Source: Dacryopinax spathularia (lineage: Eukaryota > Basidiomycota > Dacrymycetes > Dacrymycetales > Dacrymycetaceae). Taken from it: a stretch of DNA of 64,000 nt. Position numbers and translations under genes: made by a program. The DNA is taken from NCBI GenBank assembly GCA_037974965.1, contig JBBPFI010000001.1, positions 434,001-498,000 on the forward strand, written 5' to 3'. Positions 20,597 through 31,100 of the stretch are shown in pieces (position 1 is the first letter of the stretch; the number at the start of each line of letters is the position of its first letter). The notes under the pieces were generated by a model, which worked only from the letters and a program-made list of their open reading frames with translations, ran no database searches and was not told where the DNA came from.

Positions 20597-23500
20597 ATGG
20601 GGGCTACTCTTGATATTGTTGATGGCAAGATATGTGCGGGCGAAGTGCAACTGCCTGCATCGGAGTTGAACCGGATGTACACATTCCAGCAAGTTGCTCA
20701 GCCTGCGCAGGCTGCTCAGCCTTCTCATCCTCCTTCTGCCTTGCTCGAATTGGTGGCGACCGTCCCCGCTCTCCTCACTGTTTACGATTTCTTCAAGCGT
20801 GTCGACTTGGAAGCTATCGCCACGCTTCTTGGCATAAATCTGCCGAGGCGCGCAACCTGGCATGGTGCTAAGATGGCTTTGATCCATCACACGTCGAACA
20901 TGCTGCCAGCCGAGGAGCTGTACGTGTGGACCTTTCTCCCGCTACGCCAACCACGGCATTATGGAGGACTTGGCCGGCGGAGGGCACTGTTTGCTGTTGA
21001 TGGGGCACCTAGGAAGAAGAGAACACCTACCCTATTTGGCGAAGAGCGAGCACCAAGTCACTCCATCTCACCGCCCACTCCTCCCACACGTCCCGAGCCT
21101 GCGCAGCCTTCGTTCCCTCCCGAATACGACCACGACCTGGTACGCGATATCATTGCAGAATACCAGGCCGACACCTTGTTCGAGAATCTTGTCGAAGGGG
21201 TATGCGCAGCCTGCGCAGAATCTGTTAAGAAGGTCGATCTGAAGCATGTTCCCGTTGAAGATATCGATTTCACCGTGTTGCAAAACCCCACGCTTCCGCT
21301 GGACCTGCATCCTCTCGGATATAACCTGGATGCTTACAGCAATGCTGTTCTCGACAAGCAAGGGCTTTCAGACCCAGACCAGCTTGCGGGAATGATTGCT
21401 CTTTGCGCAGGCTGTAATGCCTTCTTGAGCGAGAACGATCTTCCACCATTGGCTCTAGCGAATGGCCTATACTATGGTCATGACCATCTTCCACCCGAAG
21501 TCTGCGCAGCCTTCGAACAGGCAAACTCCATCGAGCTCCACTTGGTCTCGCGATGTTCAGCAAGTCGGATCTGCTACCGGTACATCGACAACCCGAACAG
21601 CCGGTTATATCGAAAGGGTGTGGATGGCATGCAACGTTACTCCCGAGGCAATGTGCTTGTCCTACCGCAAGAAGTAGCCACTCTCTCCAATGTCCTACCT
21701 CTACCAGCCGAAACTCTGCGTACACACTTCGTGGTCGTCTTCGCTGGCGCAGAGAAGCCAACACCAGAAAGCCTGCACAAGCTGCAACCACTGAAGGCAA
21801 ACGCAACGGTTGTAAAGACATTGGCAGACTTCCTTCTCGCCAAGAACCCATCCTACCGGTGCATCACAGAGGACTTCCCCCAACCTGCCACGTTCTCACA
21901 ATCCAACTTCGACACTCTTTTCCCCCAGGGAGCATGCGCAGGCTCCGACATCTTCTTGCCTCAAATTGAGGTGGGCCATGTCCCTCTCAGTGAGGGAGAG
22001 ATGTCAGGAGAGTCAGATGCTGCTGATCGAAATGTTTACGAGGGTGCGCAGGTGGATGAGGGCGATTTCCTGGTCTCTGCATCCGGTTATGGAGCAGACG
22101 TCAAGGCTGCGCAGGCTTATGAGGCCATGAAGGCAGATGCGCTTGCGCATTGTCTGAACCAAGGCGCACCTTTCTTAATGTCAAGGCATGGCTCACAAGC
22201 GATACACGACTTGCGTAATCGACACACCCTTACCTGGATGTTCCCCCACCTTGACCCTTTTGGGTTAGGTGGTTTTGACGATCATCGTCGAAGGAAACCA
22301 ATACCGATGTCAAAGCAGCTTGCGCACCTCATGCGTAGAGCCGATCGAAGGTTCCAACTCGACCCAACATTTGCATTTGTGTTTCACAGCATCTTGCAGA
22401 AGAGACGTGCTCTGCGGAATGTCCGTTTTCGTGTCAAGGAAGGCGCACACTCGGAGATTGTTAAGGGCATTGAAGGGATCGATCCCGAAGTGTTTCTTTG
22501 GCTGGGGCGCAGGCTGCGCAAGGATGCTGGTGCTAAAGCGCAGTCTCCTGATGAAGCGCTTGCACTTAAAGTCCTTCGAAAGGTGCATATGCTTCGCATG
22601 GACGAGCCGGGCAGCGATGTGTACAAGCGTTGTCGAAGAAATGAGATCCGAGCGTTAGTGAATGAGTTGGGCATGCCTGCCTTCTTCATCACTCTCACAC
22701 CCAACGATATCGATGGCCTGCTATGTCAACTAGCAATCGATCGCTATGGTTCAAAAGAGGCTGCGCAAGCTGGAACAACTTCCCAAACACGTTTCAAGAG
22801 AGCGATCAAGGTTGCGCAGAACCCGGCAACTGCGGCAAAGGTCTTCCATGAGACTATGATCCGCTTCCGGGATATTGTATTGCGGCCAGGTAATGGCAAG
22901 GGCCTTTTTGGTGAATGCACTGGATGGTACGGGATGGTTGAGGCGCAGGGCCGGGGAACGCTACATTGTCACATGCTGGTCTGGCTTGCTGGCAATCCTA
23001 CACCATCCAACTTGCGCAGCCTATTGAAGGACGATGTGTTCCGTGAGCGGATGTTGCGGTGGCTGGAAGCTCTTATCAAGACTGAGCTACCTGGTGATAC
23101 AGAAGTGATTGCGCAGCCTCCAAGCAGCTTGCGCAGGCCAACAATGTCAAAGGAGTCCATCGATCCCCGGTCTATTCCAGGCCCTGATATCCGCTCCATG
23201 TCGACATCAACCTTTGAAGCAGCATTTCGAGCGCATGTTAAGGATCTTGTGGAGCGGAACAACTGGCATGAGCACCGAGAAACATGCTGGATTCATTTGC
23301 GACGAGGTGAAGAGCGAACGGACGAGAAATGCCGCATGCGAATGGATGGTCACACGCAGGCAGTCTCAGTGGTTGATCCCGACACAGGCGCAATCAGCCT
23401 GCGCAGGCTCCACCCCTGGATTAACGAGTACAATGACGTGATAATGTTCCTGTTCAAATCGAACATGGATATACAGTACCTTGGCTCTGGGGAGGAGGCA

Positions 23501-23923
23501 AAGGCTGCGCTGTACTACATAACCGACTACATCACCAAACCATCGCTCAAAGTCCATGATGGTCTCTCTGCACTCCAGTACGCCATTCAGAAGAACAAGG
23601 AGAAGTTTGCGCAGGCTGTTGACGCATCAAATGGCATCCGAGACAAGAGTCTTGTCACGAAGATGGTGAACAGCATGATGTCGCGGCAAGAAACATCGCA
23701 CCAGCAAATCATGGCCCACTATGTCGGCCAGGGTGATTACTACACAAACTATAATTTCAGCACGCTAAAGTGGGGCTACATATCAAGACGGCTGGATGAG
23801 GAAGATCCGGACAACCAGGGAGCGCAGGCTGCGCAGGCTACCGCCCGAGAACCTCAGGAACATGAAGATCAAGAGGACAATGTGTCGGCTGATGAAGCCG
23901 ATGAGATCGAGGTGCAATCTTGA
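20597..23923 (+). CDS. Helitron Rep protein (HUH nuclease region, N-terminal half of RepHel)
   Basis: 1108 residues from the ATG at 20597. The N-terminal third has a DUF6570-like block (LPPLALANGLYYGHD). The Helitron_like_N region follows, with FFITLTPNDIDGLL, the two-histidine motif GTLHCHMLVWL (His 790 and 792) and the catalytic tyrosine region YYITDYITKP (Tyr 973, 974 and 978). These parts nick and rejoin DNA in rolling-circle transposition. The frame ends in TGA at 23921-23923, but the same frame continues directly into the helicase. Either this is a single nonsense change or the stop lies in a 45-bp GT-AG intron (23882-23926, phase 0). AQA, CAG and LRRL tripeptide runs come from the dispersed palindrome. 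Confidence 0.88.
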   Translation: MGATLDIVDGKICAGEVQLPASELNRMYTFQQVAQPAQAAQPSHPPSALLELVATVPALLTVYDFFKRVDLEAIATLLGINLPRRATWHGAKMALIHHTSNMLPAEELYVWTFLPLRQPRHYGGLGRRRALFAVDGAPRKKRTPTLFGEERAPSHSISPPTPPTRPEPAQPSFPPEYDHDLVRDIIAEYQADTLFENLVEGVCAACAESVKKVDLKHVPVEDIDFTVLQNPTLPLDLHPLGYNLDAYSNAVLDKQGLSDPDQLAGMIALCAGCNAFLSENDLPPLALANGLYYGHDHLPPEVCAAFEQANSIELHLVSRCSASRICYRYIDNPNSRLYRKGVDGMQRYSRGNVLVLPQEVATLSNVLPLPAETLRTHFVVVFAGAEKPTPESLHKLQPLKANATVVKTLADFLLAKNPSYRCITEDFPQPATFSQSNFDTLFPQGACAGSDIFLPQIEVGHVPLSEGEMSGESDAADRNVYEGAQVDEGDFLVSASGYGADVKAAQAYEAMKADALAHCLNQGAPFLMSRHGSQAIHDLRNRHTLTWMFPHLDPFGLGGFDDHRRRKPIPMSKQLAHLMRRADRRFQLDPTFAFVFHSILQKRRALRNVRFRVKEGAHSEIVKGIEGIDPEVFLWLGRRLRKDAGAKAQSPDEALALKVLRKVHMLRMDEPGSDVYKRCRRNEIRALVNELGMPAFFITLTPNDIDGLLCQLAIDRYGSKEAAQAGTTSQTRFKRAIKVAQNPATAAKVFHETMIRFRDIVLRPGNGKGLFGECTGWYGMVEAQGRGTLHCHMLVWLAGNPTPSNLRSLLKDDVFRERMLRWLEALIKTELPGDTEVIAQPPSSLRRPTMSKESIDPRSIPGPDIRSMSTSTFEAAFRAHVKDLVERNNWHEHRETCWIHLRRGEERTDEKCRMRMDGHTQAVSVVDPDTGAISLRRLHPWINEYNDVIMFLFKSNMDIQYLGSGEEAKAALYYITDYITKPSLKVHDGLSALQYAIQKNKEKFAQAVDASNGIRDKSLVTKMVNSMMSRQETSHQQIMAHYVGQGDYYTNYNFSTLKWGYISRRLDEEDPDNQGAQAAQATAREPQEHEDQEDNVSADEADEIEVQS

Positions 23924-26503
23924 CAGACAAGTGATCTTGTCCTGTCATTCAACAAAGGAGAAGTCACCGCTGCCAGCCAGTTTGCCGACTATACCCTTCG
24001 GCCCAAGGATGACCCTTTCGAGACCATGTGCTTGTACGATTTCATCAGGACGACATATAAACAACCCATTTCGAAAAACAAGAATCTCCCTGCTCTTGTC
24101 AATGCTCAAACCCGTCCTCGCAGGCTGCGCAGTTCCTTCCTATCAGAGCATGCGCAGGCTGCCTCCCATGAGCTTCTTCTGCGTCCCACCCCTCATATAC
24201 CAGTGCTCCTTGGCCCCACCCTCCCACGCAGAGGAGATGATGTACCCCCAGAAGAATGGTGCCGGGCTATGCTCATACTTTTTCATCCCTGGCGTGCAAA
24301 AGCCGATTTGAAGCCTGCGCAGACTTCGTGGCAAGAGGCATACTTGGCCATTACCTTTCAACCTCGCCTACTCAACATACAACTCAATCTTGACATTTTG
24401 CGCCAATCGAAAGATGCTCGAGATTCAGACATGAGAAAGAAGTTGCGGCGGAGACAGCTGGCAAAACTCGAGTTATCCAAAGCATCTGCTGAAGAGATGT
24501 CACGTATTGAAGACTTGCTTGCCAATGAACCTGCTTCCATTGACACCGAAGAAGGTGGCCTGCATGAGCATGCGCAGGCTGTGATTTCTCTCGATGCGGC
24601 ACAAACACACCTTAACATGGGCAAATATGATGGGCACATCGAATTCTTGCATGAGATCCTTCCACCGCTAGTGGTTGTACCTGTGCAGCCTGCGCATCCT
24701 GACGTTCACCAACTTGAAGATGGCGACGAAGCTTTGCTACATAAGCTCAGTCAAGACTTGCTCGTGTGGAAAACAGAGCAAAAGCATGCGCAGGCTGGAG
24801 TTGGAGACATTCCTTTGAATGTTGAACACCAGCCTGCGGTCGAACTTATGTCTGTGGTCCACCAACATGCTAGTCTACAACCTCTCCCAATCACGACCAC
24901 GCCGCCGCGTTTCACTGACATCGAACGGGAGCTTGCGCAAGTCATCAAGGATCAAAATCTTGCGAATAACAACGAGCAACTCCGTGCTGTGAAGATTGTG
25001 GCAGAGTATCTTGGTCCTCGTCATGCCGAGCAGCTGCTCTTATACATTGGGGGGGGCGCAGGCTCAGGCAAGAGCCACGTCATCAAAAGCATCGAAATCC
25101 TCTTTTCCAGGCTGCGCATTCGTGGCTCCCTTGTTCTCAGTGCACCAACCGGTGCAGCGGCAGTCCTCATTGGCGGACAAACCATTCACTCTCTAACACT
25201 TTTGCCTGGGAAGAAGCATGCGCAGGCTAACCGAGAGGCACTCAACGACATCTGGAAAGGGATACAGTGGCTTATAATCGACGAGATTTCCATGATCTCC
25301 GCTGGCATGCTCACGGATGTATCCGAAAGGATAGCGCTTGCAAAGGGCACCGATGACTCCTTACCCCTTGGTGGAATCAATGTCATTTACACCGGCGACT
25401 TTGCTCAACTCAAACCCATGGACTCGTGGCCACTTTACAGTTTCGACCTTGTAACACCAAGACTTCGATCGCAGATTGCGCAGAAGCCAGGTGGACAGAA
25501 GGCTCTTCAGGGAGCATTTTACTGGCGACAGGTCAACCATGTCGTCATGCTATCACGGAACATCCGCCAATCCGCTGATGAAAAATGGGGTAACCTCCTC
25601 CATCGCATCAGGGAAGGCATCCCATGGCTGGGCCAGTCTGCGCATCTCCCAACTCAACAAGGCACCGGCATCAATTACGCATCCTCAGACATCGACATCC
25701 TCAACAGCCGACTGCTATCCTCACTTCCGGAAGAGGCTGCGCAGGCTTTTGCCCTGGCCCCAGTCATAGTGACCACTCGTGCCTTGCGTGACGCTATGAA
25801 CCTCAGATTGGCACGAGCACATGCGGCCTCACTTTGCACAGAATGCACCCTGTATTTTGTATGTGATTTCGTGCGCAGCCTGCGCACGCCTCCGCACCTT
25901 CAAGACGCGCTCTGGAAGTTGCCTGCCAAAGACACTGGAGACATACCCTCGTTCATGCCATTTTTCCTCGGAATGCGTGTCATGCTTACCGAAAACATCG
26001 CTGTCTCCCAAGGCCTGGTGAACGGTGCAATTGGGGTTGTCTCAAGAATCTTCTACAACATGGACTCCGACGCGCGGAAGTCTGCGCAAGCTGTTTGGGT
26101 GGACTTCCCAGACTGCAAGGCTGCGCATGCTAACGAAGTGGCCGGGCGGGTCTGCATTCAGACAAGGCGAACCCCGTATTCGGTTATCATTGAAGATGAG
26201 ACGTTGAATGTCTCTCGGCAGTACCTTCCTCTCTTACCAGCATACTCATATACAGACTACAAGAGTCAGGGTCGGTCTCTGGACTATGCTATTGTGGATC
26301 TTGCTGACTGCCGATCACCACAAAGCGCATATGTGATGCTTTCACGTGTCAGGCAACTTACTGGTCTAGGCATACTACGGCCTTTCTCTCGAAGCAAAAT
26401 TTCTCGCAGCCCGCCGCAAGATTTGCGACAGGAGATGCGCAGGCTTGCACATCTTCATGCTGAAACGGCTCGCATTTTTCAGGTACCCACATCTTCTCCA
26501 TAG
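23924..26503 (+). CDS. Helitron PIF1-like helicase (C-terminal half of RepHel)
   Basis: Same frame as Rep. From the codon after the TGA it reads QTSDLVLSFNKGEVTAASQ, then QFADYTLRPKDDPFETMCLY, typical of the Rep-Hel junction in Helitrons, so the natural protein is one RepHel of about 1950 residues. The helicase has Walker A GGGAGSGKSH (about 25058-25087), a PTGAAA block, Walker B LIIDEISMI, GDFAQLKP, and the C-terminal YTDYKSQGRSLDYAIVDLAD superfamily-1B motif. If the TGA is not spliced out, the first methionine for separate expression is at 24026. The Walker A codons themselves contain GCGCAGGCT. Confidence 0.88.
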   Translation, partial: QTSDLVLSFNKGEVTAASQFADYTLRPKDDPFETMCLYDFIRTTYKQPISKNKNLPALVNAQTRPRRLRSSFLSEHAQAASHELLLRPTPHIPVLLGPTLPRRGDDVPPEEWCRAMLILFHPWRAKADLKPAQTSWQEAYLAITFQPRLLNIQLNLDILRQSKDARDSDMRKKLRRRQLAKLELSKASAEEMSRIEDLLANEPASIDTEEGGLHEHAQAVISLDAAQTHLNMGKYDGHIEFLHEILPPLVVVPVQPAHPDVHQLEDGDEALLHKLSQDLLVWKTEQKHAQAGVGDIPLNVEHQPAVELMSVVHQHASLQPLPITTTPPRFTDIERELAQVIKDQNLANNNEQLRAVKIVAEYLGPRHAEQLLLYIGGGAGSGKSHVIKSIEILFSRLRIRGSLVLSAPTGAAAVLIGGQTIHSLTLLPGKKHAQANREALNDIWKGIQWLIIDEISMISAGMLTDVSERIALAKGTDDSLPLGGINVIYTGDFAQLKPMDSWPLYSFDLVTPRLRSQIAQKPGGQKALQGAFYWRQVNHVVMLSRNIRQSADEKWGNLLHRIREGIPWLGQSAHLPTQQGTGINYASSDIDILNSRLLSSLPEEAAQAFALAPVIVTTRALRDAMNLRLARAHAASLCTECTLYFVCDFVRSLRTPPHLQDALWKLPAKDTGDIPSFMPFFLGMRVMLTENIAVSQGLVNGAIGVVSRIFYNMDSDARKSAQAVWVDFPDCKAAHANEVAGRVCIQTRRTPYSVIIEDETLNVSRQYLPLLPAYSYTDYKSQGRSLDYAIVDLADCRSPQSAYVMLSRVRQLTGLGILRPFSRSKISRSPPQDLRQEMRRLAHLHAETARIFQVPTSSP

Positions 26504-26642
26504 CTTGCGCAGCCTTTCACCCCTAATCTAGTTAACCCAATTCATGTTCAGCTTCCGTCGATGCCCTGTCTTTGAATTGGGGTGCAAACTGCTTCGCAAG
26601 TTTTTGTGGAGAGACAATGCACTTAGTGTGCGCAGGCTCTCA

Positions 26643-26650
26643 TATATAAG
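26643..26650 (+). promoter_or_regulatory. TATA-like box upstream of the second Helitron gene
   Basis: TATATAAG, 49 bp before the ATG at 26692. It lies between the helicase stop (26503) and that ATG, which supports a separate transcription unit. Confidence 0.4.
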
Positions 26651-26691
26651 GGTGAGTATTCTTATGTGCTACACCACAACCTCCAACCCAC

Positions 26692-27840
26692 ATGTCTGTC
26701 CGACCTCGTCGCCTGGCTGCACTCTCGAAAACTTCTCAACGCAGGATGGATGGAACACAGGAACCGGTGTTTGACTCAGATACGGTGTGTAGCTCAGGGT
26801 GCGCACGCTTCTGCTATGCCGGTGTCTCACTCTCTAACCTTAACGCAGCCCTCCGACGCCCACTATCCAGGCTCCAGTCAACATGGGACAGCCTGCGCAG
26901 GCTCTTTATGATCCTTGCAAGACACCCCCGCATACACCAGACTCTCTCTCAACTGGCGGACTGTTAACACCGCAATCATCACCAAACTCCGAGACAGGGA
27001 GCCGTTGGTTGCACATGCTGAATGATGTTTTGCAAGCATGCGCAGGCTTCTCTTTCCCTCTTTTTCCTGTGCTCACATCTAACTAGGCGCATCCTCTCAA
27101 TCCGCACGTTTGTCCAGCCAACAAGAGGTCTATATTACATCATGGAGCTGCCGCTCAACCTCAAATTTGGCCAAGATGATATCTTCGACCGAACCAACTT
27201 CATTGTCCGTCAGCAAGACAATGAATCCGTCCGTGCATGGATTGTGGGTCGGGTGGTTGCTTTCACCTTCAAGGATGAGTATGGGGAGTGGGCAAACTCG
27301 ATCTACGTGAGTATTCTGCCCCTGTTCAGGGAAGATTATCTGGCAGCAACAAAGATCGTCAATGAGTATTCGAAACCAAAGCAGAGTATGTGGTCTCTCA
27401 ATCTTCATCACTCAGCCTGCGCAGACTCTGTCCTGACACCCAACAGCTGGAGTCATGAACCCATTCGGCACAGTCATTGCGAATCGCTTCCAGAAGAAAT
27501 ACAGATCGGATGAACCTGTAAGCACTCGGTCTTATTGTTTTTATGTCTTCTCAAGCATGCGCAGGCTACAGAATTCCGCTCCGTGTTTGACGCCTCTGAA
27601 ACGCTGAAGCAACGTAACCTGATGAAACGATATCCTGTGGCACGTCTCAAGAAAGGCGATATTGTCGTGCTTGAGGTCAAGCTTCGCAAGCGACACGACA
27701 CACGGGACGCTGGCTTCAGCACGGCAAGCGGAAAGAAGTACTTGCCATGGACTATGGCATTCCAGCTAAATGCGATCTTTTACTTAGGAAGCACTGACGA
27801 GCCGGACGACATCAACAAGGGACTGGAGTTCTCTTTTTGA
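26692..27840 (+). CDS. Helitron-borne protein of unknown function
   Basis: Spliced gene on the Rep strand. Likely exons are 26692-26784, 26871-27026, 27118 to about 27390, 27446-27517 and 27565-27840. The first two joins are tentative (weak donor at 27027), and translation could instead start at 27142 (MELPLNLKFGQDDIFDR). The C-terminal part ends LEFSF. A KKGDIVVLEVKLRKR segment could be a beta strand of an OB-like fold, but I recognise no family. The last intron uses the dispersed palindrome as acceptor (GCATGCGCAG|GCT at 27564/27565). Convergent with the RPA-like gene. Confidence 0.55.
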
Positions 27841-28140
27841 TAGCCAAAGCCTGCGCAGCCTATTAGACTAGGTTAATCGATGCTGAATTGCTTAATCACA
27901 TCTGCTTAAATGTTCCCTCAAGTCTGCGCAGACTGGGCAGGCACAAGTAGATTACAAGCAGGGACAAGCGATAGCATTCATACGGACAACACGGGTACAC
28001 TTTGTTCACAGACACTTCATGAGCCTGCGCAGGCTGACCTGCGCGTGTTACGAGACGGACTGAGAGGCTTGCAGCTTACAAGCCTGCGCATACTGACAGA
28101 TTCACGGACAAAGAAAAAAGAAAAAAAGGGGATGCGGCCC
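27841..28140. other. convergent spacer inside the Helitron
   Basis: 300 bp between two converging Helitron genes. It is packed with the dispersed palindrome, including the exact 14-mer at 28022-28035 and the symmetric variant AGTCTGCGCAGACT at 27921-27934. No coding region. Confidence 0.5.
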
Positions 28141-31100
28141 CTACTCGTCGACCTTGTCGAACTCGATAGCGATCCAGGATTTACGCCCTTTGAACTGTTT
28201 GTGCGTCAGGTGGGTAGAAGCTTGCGCAGGCTTATGCACTCACGGGTCCCACAGTCTCAGTGGATGCCTGGAATAACACATGGAAAAGGATTTGCCCGGC
28301 CCGGTCCAGCTTATCTTGATATTCTGCGCGCTTTGCAGCCTGCGCCCTTGTCAGCCTGCGCAGCCTGAAAGGAAAAGAATGGCTCACATTCTTCTTGCCC
28401 TCCTCCATCAAGGTGCGCATATACGTAGCATCCACGCCAAAGAGTTGTCTGCCAGCCGTGTTGAATGCGAGTCCGGGGCAGGAATCACCTGCTAGATCGA
28501 GGAGATGGAACACAACGTAGAACCTGCGCAGGCTTCAGCATGAGAATTGCGCAGGCTGCGCAATACGACACAACTTACTTGCCGACAGGCACCGTAAACA
28601 CCGTCCCACAGAGAGTGCAGCAGTAGGAACCGCCAGTCTGCGCCATCTTCGAGATATTCATGTTGCATTCCGAGCTTGCGCAGCCTGGATAAGCAACATG
28701 TTCGTTCTCAACCTTGACGAAACCCTCAACACGAAAGAAGTCAGGTGTGCGACGAGTCCCCAGCTTGCGCTCCTCGATTTGCTTGACCGTGATGAGCTCC
28801 ACAGGGAGATCGCCCACGCCAAGCTCGCGGTTCGCGACAGCTCCGTCCGCACTGCAACTGCGAGTCAGGTGCGAGTACAGGTCGATGTTGTCCTGGACCT
28901 GTGCAAGGCTGCACAAGGTTAGCTTGCGCAGGCTATAACGCGCAGCCTCGAGAGCAGCTTGCGCAGGCTAAGACTTACTCGTGCATCAACGACATGGTGT
29001 GCCAGCCACCATCATCCTCGAACAAGACCCTTGTAACACCAGTTTGCGTTTTCAAACACACCTTGTCGCGCAGCTTCTTGTCGACCACAACGTCCTGCAT
29101 TAGGACGAAGTACCCATCCTTCCCCCTGAACATGTCGACAAACTCGTCGAACACGACGAGGCGAGCAACAGCAAGCGAGCGATCAAAGATCCAGACATCG
29201 CTTCGGGTGGTAGATGCACCGGCGGCATACCCCTGTATCCTTTCTTCAGCTTGCGCATACTAGCCTGCGCAGGCTGCCTGACCTTTGTGCCCTCTTCCTT
29301 CTCTTTACCACGCATCACAACGCTGACCCGACCAATCACAGCGAGAACATCTATACCATTTGTGAGCATGCGCAAGCTGAATTATGCCCGTACACTCACC
29401 GACAGACTTGTTGTGCGGCTGGGCGGGCAACGAGACAAGCGGCAGCGGTTCGAAAAACTGCTCTGGTATGTTCGACCGATCGTCCTCGACCTGCAATCGG
29501 TTAGCTTGCGCAGACTTGCCCCATCACTGCGACTCACTTCCGCATACCCGCTACCGGCGTCCATAGACAACTGGGCACGGTGCTGAGTGCGGCAGAACTT
29601 GGCCACCGATTTGACTGCGCTCAGTCCATAGAAGTTATAAACCTGTATCATGTTAGCAAGCCTGCGCAGGCTCCCACAAGTACCCTCATTACCTTGCCAA
29701 CCTCCAGAGAGACACCAGCCTTGACCTTCTTGTAACGAATGACCATGTCCATACGAGCCTGCGCAAGGGAGTTAGACAGTGTTTGCGCAGGCTGGATAAC
29801 TTACCGTCTGGTCATGTAGGACAACATCGATAGTCCAATTCTTCGGATGCACACGGTCAATCCTCGCTCGCGCGCTGATTCCCGTTGCTCCAATGTCGAC
29901 GTCGATCAGCAGCATGCGCTGAGGGGGTGAAGGCGTCAGGGTTGGCATTTGGGGTGGCGCAGTCTCGCCTTCATCATCGTCCGGTTGCGCAGGCTCGTCC
30001 CCTTCGACGGTGCTCTCCTCTTCTCCTTCCCCAGCCTGCGCAGCCTGAGACAGGGGGAGCTTTGGGCGCCTGTGCTCGTCCACGTTTTTCTCCTCGTCAT
30101 ACAAGGGCAGGCTGCGCAAGATCTCGATCGGCACCCAGGAGAAGTCGTACTTCAAGCCCTGGTTCCGAACCTCACGGTAGCCTGCGCCGGGATGACCTGC
30201 AAATGGTAGACTGGCCGGCCTTTTGACCATTCGCCCGAAAGGCACGGTCTGCCGGAAGTGGTGCATGATGATGGCGATGCTACGCAGAGTTAGCTTTTCA
30301 GCCTGCGCAGGCTAGCCCAACACTTACAGCTCGCCATCTTTCTCAACACGCTCAAAGCCGATCGCCTGTCCAATCGCATAGTCCGGGATACGGTATTCTC
30401 CCCCTACCTGGCTGAGGGCGAGATGCATGCCGGCGAAGACATCGACGAAATGAATCCCGTCACTGACGACAAGCCTGCGCATGCTCTGTCAGCTCCATAC
30501 AGCCTGCGCAAGCTAGCATATACTTACCTAATGAGGGGGGGGTTGTACCAGTTCCCCATGGCGTCTATCTCCTCCGTCACCCCGAGTACCTGCAACGTCG
30601 GCACTTCGTGATCATCAAGCGTGCCTGCAACTAAGCTTGCGCAAGCTCCACCTGTCAACAAGCCTGCTAAGACCGTGCTAGCCGTCGAAGACTGCGAAGA
30701 CGTCTGCGTTGACGCTTCTCCCTCTTTCTTCGTGCGACCGACCTGGGTTGGAGGAGTGGACGTTGGGGTAGGCTGCGCAGGCTGACCAATGCCGGTCCGC
30801 ACGTTCAAGTTGTCGAGGTCGAAGCCACCGAGCACTTCTTCCCCCTGAAGAAAGGAGCCCGTCATGCTTGAATGGTACACCGTGAGCATCGAACGCATCC
30901 CTTCCGGCACCCAGTCGAACTCCTCGCGCAGATCGGCCTCATCAGAGCTCCTCATATGGACCAAGACGGCAGAATACGCATGGTCGAGCTCGTTCGTAAA
31001 CTTAGGGAGACGGATCGGTTTCCCCAGGATGCCATCGTAGCGACGGATGGTGCGGACGATAGGCAAGACAACCCCAACCCTAACAAGCAGTTAGTATCGA

